This document shows, in pieces, positions 57,026-64,000 of a stretch of DNA of 64,000 bases; within the stretch, counting starts at the first letter, position 1; each line of letters starts with the position of its first letter. Under the pieces are notes generated by a model. It had not been told where the DNA came from. It saw only the letters and a program-made list of their open reading frames with translations, and searched no databases. Origin of the DNA: Diplolepis rosae (taxonomy: Eukaryota > Arthropoda > Insecta > Hymenoptera > Diplolepididae); assembly GCA_030998225.1 (NCBI GenBank), contig JAPYXD010000754.1, forward strand, positions 3,596,001 to 3,660,000, given 5' to 3'. Both the position numbers and the translations under genes were made by a program.

Positions 57026-57727
57026 GTGTACAACTTTGTTTCCGCCGTTTTTGTTCCCAAAATTTGAGGCTTTATTCTTAAAAAGTGATTACCTGTTTAT
57101 GATTCAAAGTACTGTCTGTCGCTAGCCACTATTTTTTCCATATTTCTAGGAATAATCGGATATTATCTCGAAAAAACGATGAGGCGATCCACGAATCGAT
57201 CCATTTTTTGACTTCTTCATAAGAGCGAAAGTGCTAATAAGCCAGGCCGTGTTCCATTGATCGAAACAAATGGTAGTCGGAATGAGCAACGTCTGGAGAG
57301 TATGGCGGGTGGGGTAAAACCTCCCATTTCAGCGTTTCCAAGTATGTCTTGACCGGTCTTGCGACATGTGACTGAGCATTGTCATGCTGGAGGATAACTT
57401 TGTCATGTCTCTCTTGGTACTGTGGACGTTTCTTCTGCAATGCTCGACTAAAACGCATCAATTTCGTTCGATACCGATCCCCTGTGATGGTTTCACTCGG
57501 TTTCAACAGCTCATAATATCATTATTTTCTGCGCTTAGGATTACCGTAGTGGACCCATTTTTCGTCGCCGGTTACAATGCAATGTGAAAACCCCTTCCGA
57601 TTCTGTGTTTGAAGCAGCTGTTCACAAGCAAAGAAACGCCGTGTAACATCTCTCGGTTTCAACTCGTATGGAACCCAATTTCCTTGCTTCTGAATCGTTC
57701 CCATGGCTTTGAGGCGTTTCGAAATGG
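57026..57727 (-). mobile_element. Mariner G, 5' part lost
   Basis: The 3' end GTGTACAACTTTGTTTCCGC resembles the mariner C end. The gene on the minus strand reads AISKRLKAMGTIQKQGNWVP, PYELKPRDVTRRFFACEQLL, IVTGDEKWVHYGNPKRRK (first Asp present), then after a deletion YYELLKPSETITGDRYRTKL, VILQHDNAQSHVARPVKTYL (second Asp), YSPDVAHSDYHLFRSMEHGL (third Asp) and a decayed C-terminus. All three Asp codons survive, but in broken frames. Its 5' part is replaced by the element at 57728. Confidence 0.85.
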
Positions 57728-58273
57728 CCCCGGACGACCATCAACATCAACTGACGAGCAACACGTCAATCAAATCAAAGAATTAGTGCACAAAAATCGT
57801 CGATTGACAATTAGAGACCTTGCTGACACTATTGGCATTCTAAGAGGATCACTCAACACCGTTTCAAAAAATATTTTGTGCAGACAACTCGTGGTTTTTG
57901 CATCACGATAATGCGCTGTCTCACACTGCACTCGTTCTTCGTGACCATTTCGCCAAAAAGTCAATGCGTATCGTTCCACAACCACGATATTCGCCTGATT
58001 TGGCTCCGTATGACTTCTGGCTATTCCCCAAACTCTAAAGAGCACTCCGAGGACACCGTTTTGACACAATTGAAAAGAACAAGCCGAATCGATGTAGGCT
58101 TTGAAGGCAATTCCGGAAATCGAATTTAACAAGTGTTTCGACGATTGGAAAAAACGTTGGCATAAGTGCAATATATCGGGAGGGGATTACATTGAAGGGG
58201 ATGAAATTGATTTGGATAAATAAATAAAGATTTTTCATTTTATAAGAAAATTCACCTTAGTTCTTGCCTACAG
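57728..58273 (+). mobile_element. Mariner B-type element, copy 3 (5' truncated)
   Basis: It begins inside the transposase (RPSTSTDEQHVNQIKELVHK, then RRLTIRDLADTIGILRGSLN), jumps to WFLHHDNALSHTALVLRDHF and APYDFWLFPKL, and ends with ACCTTAGTTCTTGCCTACAG before TA at 58274. The internal deletion is at the same place as in copy 2 (43828). Confidence 0.85.
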
Positions 58274-58394
58274 TAGTATTTGTTCAATGGCGAACTACCT
58301 ATTAAATTGATTTTCATGACACCAAGCTTTTCTCCTTCCTGGTCCGTCCCCCCTCACCGATTATCGGCTACGTCATACGTGAAGTTTAAGCTCA

Positions 58395-58690
58395 CATATT
58401 CAAAACAAAATTCTCGCTTCAAAGTACTTGAGAGCATTTGATGAGCCTCAGCCGTAGTTTTCTTCAAATAAAAGCAGAAAATCAAAACGACCCGCAAATG
58501 ACGAGAATTGGGCTCAAAAACTGACATCTTCGATCGAGAATAAATTTAAGATGCAAACACAAATTCACTAATGTGGTGCTGTCGTTATATTGACAGATGT
58601 CCAAGCTTACTGTGAGATATTTTTGATTTGCCTATTTCGACCAGCACTTACCACTGCAGCCATCTATCGAGAAACGGCGAAAACAAAAGC
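58395..58690 (-). pseudogene. Mariner N-terminal fragment
   Basis: The minus strand from 58528 reads MSVFEPNSRHLRVVLIFCFY and LKKTTAEAHQMLS, a mariner first helix-turn-helix close to that of mariner C. The right part (58530-58690) is its 5' leader and ends at AAACGGCGAAAAC. A family R element starts immediately after. Confidence 0.7.
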
Positions 58691-58696
58691 AACAAA

Positions 58697-59165
58697 GCAG
58701 GAGATCGAAGCCGAGGCGCGATCAGTTCTGCGAGCATTGTCGCGAGTCTCGTAATTTCCCGAATTGTGTGCCTAGGCACGTAATATACTGTTATGTGAAT
58801 TCGGTGCGTATACGAGTTTTTATGCGTACACTCGAATCTAATCTAGTATTGTAGTTGTTTGCGGCGCTATTCATTACACTTGATATGTCACGACTAGTCC
58901 CGGCCATTTTGATTTTATCGATCTTGTGTAGTAGTAATGGATTTTAATAGACGCATGCGCAGTTCAAATGTACAAGGCTTTGTCAGCAGGGTGCTAACGC
59001 TGTACGAAGAAGAAGAAGAATAAGAAGAAGTTTGTGCTCCGTTGCATGGCTGTAGGCGCATGCGCAGTTCAATTTTTACATTCCATTCCTCTGTAGCGCA
59101 ATATACTACATTGCGCTACTGTTAACTGTAGCGAAAAAACTAGTTTGCGCGCCGGTGGCACATAA
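58697..59165. mobile_element. Family R element, copy 2 (left end lost)
   Basis: From GCAGGAGATCGAAGCCGAGG to GGTGGCACATAA it follows copies 1 and 3. It lacks the first 70 bp, starting exactly where mariner sequence ends. Confidence 0.85.
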
Positions 59166-59169
59166 AATA

Positions 59170-60885
59170 TTTTGTTACCTTTACAACATTTTTATTTAAA
59201 GCCAACCAAGTAAATTGCGTCAAACACATAGTTGGTAGAAAAATGAAAAATATTTGGTACAATTAACCACATATTTCTTTCTAAAAATTGTCATAAGTTA
59301 TCTAAACATTTTGTTGTCCGTATAAGAAAATTCTAGAGTTCAATCAGCCAAAGTTTTGTCGATTCAATTCAATTTTTTTTACTGCCCATCAGAAGGATAA
59401 CTTTTTATTGTTTCTCAATTTTGTAATCAAAGCAGGTACTCTTAATACAAGAAATAAATACTTAAAGAATATTTAAAGAAATTTAATATCTTAATAGATA
59501 TTTTTTATCTAATTTTGAATTTTAAAACAATTTTAGCAACTATTTTATACTTTCTTAACTTTTTTAATTACATTCTAATGATTTAATTACTTCTGAGAGT
59601 TTTTTTTGTAAATGCTTGGAATGCTTGACTGTATAATGCAATGCTTAGTGGCTCTTGGCTTTCAAGGTCATATCTTGAGTAAGGTCAAGTAAGGAACTAA
59701 GGGAATGACTTCCGTGAAGAAAGAATGAAAACAACTGGCAGAGAAACATGTCTAAGAGTAAATAAGACAGACTACTTGCTTTATATGCAAATTGTAAGCG
59801 AGGCAGGAGCGTGAAATACATTCACTTGTTAACCTCATGACCCTCTCCTGCTCTACATGACACTTTGTTCCGCAATAGCAACACAGTTTGAATGAAAATA
59901 CTTCCGATTCAAACTGTGCAAAGAAAAACAGCTCGATTTAAAGTCACTGACACATCTTGGAATCTTTGAGAACCACTGATTCATATCCCTCTGTAATTGT
60001 TTCCTACTTGATTCTGTCCGTTACCGAAACGTTGGACAAAGCAAAGTAATATCCGAATTCAATATTGGATTGGAGGTTTTATTGTATCGAATAATTGACC
60101 GGTTAAATACGCCCCAAGTATTCCCGATATTAAACGAATAATACAGCTACAGACGAATTTCGAAACCCAATAACCAATTTATAGCGGACACGAATATTAA
60201 AAGCAAAACAGATTTGAATAAATTACTTCTTGTTTATGTAAATATAGAAATTTGATATTATTTATCAGCAAAGAGACTATTAACACTGCAGCAATAGAAA
60301 TTGCTACGCTCGTGGCCCAATCAAAAGTGTTTTATGTATAACCGAGGCTCCTAATTGGTTGCCAAGCTTCATTAGTTCTGACTGAAATTTGAAACACTTT
60401 TTCCGAAAACGAAGACTGAAATCATATATTACTTATGTGAGAAATAAATAATAATAAGGAATCTAAATTCACCAAAAATGAAAATTTCGTCGTTGATTTT
60501 TTAATTCAAAGTGTTTCATAAAAAATTAATAATTAATTTTTACTTGAAGATAAAGTGTTACAAACCCAAGTTAGATTGCTTTAGAGAGGTGCTAAAATAC
60601 CGAAATTTATGGAATCATTTAGTAAATATGAAAAAATTGTTGCATGGCATATCAAAGCACAGAAAATATGTTTCAAAACATGAAGAAATGGCTTGCCGGA
60701 AAGAGATTTGAGTCAAACGAGAATTTCATCACCAAAACAGAGGCTTATTTTAAAGAACTTCCAAAATTTAACGTTTCAGATAGCTTGAAAAAATTATAAA
60801 ACTGCTGGGCGAAGTGTAACGAGCTACAAGGAGTTTAGGATGAAACATAAAAGTGAGCCAACCCGAAACTTAATGACCCGCTACT
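59170..60885. other. No gene recognised
   Basis: 59600-60380 is less AT-rich than the flanks and free of the repeat families of this window, but has only short frames. Candidate for host regulatory or intronic DNA. Confidence 0.35.
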
Positions 60886-60891
60886 AGAAAA

Positions 60892-61460
60892 TAGTATATT
60901 ATGTGCCTAGGCGCATAATGAGGGTTATTACGCGACGGGCGAAAATGCTCGCAGGAGATCGAAGCCAAGGCGTAGTCGAGGTGTAGCCGAAACAAAGCCG
61001 AGACCAAGCCGAGGCGCGATCAGTCCTGCGAGCATTTTAAGCGAGTCTCGTAACTACCCGAATTGTGTCCATTGGCATATATTCTATTTTATGTGACTTC
61101 GGTGCGTATACGAGTTTTTATGCGTACACTAGAATCTAATCTAGTATTCATCATGATTATCGCTCATCTCACTTGACATTTCGCGAATACTTCCAGCCAT
61201 TTTGATTTTATCGATCTTGTGTAGTAGTAGCGTATTGTAATAGAGCATGCGCGGTTCAAATGTACAAGGCTTTGTCAGTACGGTGCAAACGCTGTACGAA
61301 GAAGAAGAAGAAGAATAAGAAGAAGATTACGCTCCACTGTAAGGTTATAGGCGCATGCGCAGTTCAATTTTTACATTACATTCCTCTGTATCGTAATACA
61401 CAACATTACGCTACTCTCAACTATAGCGTAAAAACGAGTTTACGCGCCGGAGTCACATAA
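60892..61460. mobile_element. Family R element, copy 3 (complete)
   Basis: GTATATTATGTGCCTAGGCG at the left and GGAGTCACATAA at the right. It holds the segment with AATGTACAAGGCTTTGTCAG, which copy 2 shares and copy 1 lacks. GAAGAAGAAGAAGAATAAG lies at about 61299. Confidence 0.88.
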
Positions 61461-62800
61461 AGATATTTTACAAACTGAGAAAATATAAAAACTTGAGGAA
61501 CTTGGTCACGTTATATCCCTTAAGGCAAAAAAATATCGTGTTTGACATGTTTACCGTTTTTGAAAAAATAAATTATTTAGAAGTTTAAGATGATAAATGA
61601 AGGTTTAAAAATTTCGAGATTCATGTAATGCAAGAGGTAAATGTTGCTCCAATGTTTTTACTTCTGTTGCATATAGCTTACATCGATTTTTAAAGTAGTG
61701 CAATCTCTCTTCTTTAAAAATGCTGGCAACTAAAGGTACAGGGCGCGCATGGTGGTAACTCCATTAAATTCCTTGAGCGTAAAACTGTGTAATGCCATTA
61801 AGATAAAAAATATACAGCCACCCTAGGGAGTCTCATTCGCGAAATCTCATTTCAACAGAAGCCGCGTGGCTTTCTGGCTGGTTCGTTTGTTTCCAGTCGA
61901 GACTATTTTACATCGCAACGTTGTTGCGCTAAAGTAAGTCTGGCAGCTCGAAAAACTTACGAGGTAGTTAAACAGATCTACCGCGGTCCAAGGTTAACTA
62001 CAGCTACATCACAGTCTTCTTTTCCTGAGCCTTTACTCTCCCCTCTCCCTTTCAATATCGCCAAATTCGTGAATGCCTTGAAAGGTTTTTTAAAGTATTC
62101 AGTCAGGCTTCCGAATTATAATCGTAACTCAGAGCGTGTTAATTACACCAAAAGAAATTCCGATCTCTTAACAGTCTAATAAAATTTGTTTTCAATTTAC
62201 GTAATGAGAGAGACTCTAGTGGAATTTTAACCCATTAACATTTTACTTGAATATTCAATAATAATAAACATAAAAATATTAATCTCTTCAACTCGATCGA
62301 TTTTATAGTAATTTAATGGGGACATAAAATATGTTTTATTGATCACGTAAACTAGGTGGCACCATTTTTAGTCAAGAAATTTCCTTTCGTATATAGAAAA
62401 CGTCCATTAGATTAGGCAAAAATAATTTTAAAAATAATTATATAAAATATAAATTAGAAAATTAAAAATAAATTTTATAAAATAATAATTATAAAATAAT
62501 TTTAAATTATTTAGTTTCGCTAATTAAATCAAAATATTATATAGAATAATTAAATTATTCAACAAATCTCAAATTAAATGAATCAAATGATTTTGGTCTG
62601 TTTAACCAAAATCTGTTGAATTTAGGAAAACCTTTTTCAGGAAATTAAATTTCACTCAAATAAGATTTAGTTCAAGCAAATGAAAAAGTTTTCTGAGCGT
62701 ATAAAAAACATTTCCAAAAAGAAAACTCAGATCAGATGAGTATTTTCAAAACATCTCTGCGATAAAGTTTTGAACCAAAATGGACAAAATCAGATTATTT
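61461..62800. other. GC-richer stretch with a splice-bounded mini-exon candidate; no gene recognised
   Basis: 61730-62060 is clearly less AT-rich. Inside it TTCGTTTGTTTCCAG is followed by 37 nt (61897-61933) and then GTAAGTC, the shape of a very small exon or UTR exon on the plus strand. No protein can be argued. The rest is AT-rich. Confidence 0.35.
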
Positions 62801-62802
62801 TA

Positions 62803-64000
62803 TCAGGTTGGCAACAAGTCGCTTCGTTTTTTTTTCATGATTTTCAAAGCAAATTTATAAATAAAAATAACAAACATTAATCAATTATGTATTGGTCATT
62901 TCGTTCGATGACCTTTTGCCATCTTTATGTCAGCTTCATCATTGCGCTTTCGTAGAAAGTTTGGTTCTTAGAGGCAAAAAACTGAATCAACTCATTTTTG
63001 ACAGCCTCGTTTGAATCGAATGTTTTTCCATTCAAATGGTTTTGAAATGAACGGAATAAATGATAATCGGATGGTGCAAGGTCAGGACTATACGGTGGAT
63101 GAGGAATCACGAATCACTTCCCAGCCTAACTCCAATAATTTTTTGCGAGTGACCAAAGAATTTTCGGTATATTTCACTTATTAGTTTAGTCGTTGTATTA
63201 ATTATCACAGTAAGTCCCCGGAAAGGCATTTATATTCGGAGGTTCGATTCCTCCTGGCACATGCAAGATGCACGATTTCAAATTTTTTTCGGCCTATACA
63301 TATTACCATCTAAATATTAGCCATTTTACATATTTCACGAATTTAAATAAAAACATTCATCCTTTAACATCTAGTGGTGATGGAATAAAAAATTAGGATG
63401 TGACAAACATAATTTAGAAACTTTTAGGTAATTTACCATCTAAGATTGTCGATTCACGAAAGTTTTTGCAATTAAACCTAATAGATGTCACCTTAAGTCC
63501 TAATTTCATCTAATTAATATCTTTGAAATCCCACCAAACACTCAGCATAACCTTCTTTTGATGAATATCGGCTTTTGATGTCGATTGTGCAGGCTCATCT
63601 CGCTTGCTCCATGATCTTTTTCGCACGATGTTATCGTAAACAACCCATTTTTTATCGCCCGTTATGATTCGCTTCAAAAATGGATCGGCTTCGTTACGTT
63701 TCAGCAGTGAATCAGAAATGGAAATTCGTTTGGTGAGTTGAATTTCGTTCAATTTGTGAGGAACCCAAATATCGAGCTTATTAACGTAACCAAGTTGTTT
63801 TAAATATATTTCAACGCATGTATGTGATATGTTAAGCTGCTCTGCGATATCTCGTGTCGTACTACGCCGGTTATTCCCTATCATTGCTTTCATTTCGTCG
63901 TCGTCAACTTCAGTTGGGCGTCCAGAGCGTGGTGCATCTTTGATGTCAAAATCTCCGGAACGAAAAGGAGCAAACCAATTCTGGCACTGGCGTTCTGTTA
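62803..64000 (-). mobile_element. Mariner J, running off the right edge
   Basis: The 3' end TCAGGTTGGCAACAAGTCGC follows TA at 62801. The gene is on the minus strand. From the window edge it reads RQCQNWFAPFRSGDFDIKDA, PRSGRPTEVDDDE, then NNRRSTTRDIAEQLNISHTC, LLKRNEADPFLKRIITGDKK (first Asp), QKKVMLSVWWDFKDIN. Then comes an insertion with a deletion (about 63178-63510) that removes the second Asp block, and then HPPYSPDLAPSDYHLFRSFQ (third Asp) and the C-terminus. The N-terminal 150 codons are open and continue beyond the window. Confidence 0.88.
63183..63261 (+). repeat. tRNA-like 3' half with pol III A and B box motifs
   Basis: GGAGG TTCGATT CCTCC (63238-63254) is a perfect T arm and loop, followed by TGGCACA as a possible 3' acceptor strand. 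GGTTCGATTCC (63241-63251) is an exact B box, and TAGTTTAGTCG (63183) fits an A box. No matching 5' acceptor TGTGCCA is seen, so it is not a working tRNA. A tRNA-derived SINE, a decayed tRNA gene or organelle-derived DNA are the options. It lies in the insertion within mariner J. Confidence 0.45.

Noticed and set aside
1..64000. CRISPR arrays, bacterial operons or phage modules
   Set aside because: No regularly spaced short direct repeats with unique spacers and no runs of long adjacent ORFs exist; repeats are transposon- or satellite-like.

Overview
The window reads as AT-rich arthropod, most likely insect, nuclear DNA. It shows spliced exons with GT-AG borders, many Tc1/mariner copies, a probable solo LTR, a non-LTR ORF1 fragment and many palindromic (foldback) elements, with no operons or bacterial gene density. 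A hymenopteran is plausible from the mariner types and the protease-like gene, but this is a guess. All calls were made by eye without database searches.

Host genes are few. On the minus strand two exons with clean splice sites and matching phase (15404-15243 and 9661-9605) probably belong to one large gene whose introns are packed with repeats. On the plus strand 48887-55134 holds a multi-exon gene for a secreted S1 (trypsin-like) serine protease homologue. The fold-defining stretches are readable, but all three catalytic positions appear to be replaced. Three mariner elements lie inside its introns. A weak plus-strand exon candidate lies at 43274.

The left half (1-37 kb) is dominated by foldback elements and tandem repeats. 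One large family (here FB1, about 600-770 bp, flanked by TTAA) has at least seven recognisable copies, several split by other palindromes. At 12.2-14.9 kb an FB1 copy holds a 2.0 kb palindrome, which holds a near-perfect 348 bp hairpin. A MITE family with CTCTCTAAAT ends (five good copies), a 560 bp family with GGCACATAA ends (three copies), and tandem arrays of 374, 122 and about 150 bp units add to this.

The right half (27.7-30.2 kb and 37.6-64 kb) is a mariner graveyard. At 37601-41492 four elements are stacked: a Tc1/mariner element holds a mariner, which holds a second mariner, which holds a solo LTR. At 43731-46310 another mariner carries two others. Most transposases are broken, but two internally deleted ORFs stay open: a 223-residue ORF at 49869 and a 99-residue ORF at 45152 that keeps the DNA-binding half fused to the extreme C-terminus. 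The last mariner runs off the right edge and carries a tRNA-like insertion.

Between these lie AT-rich stretches where no gene is recognised; they are listed as such.
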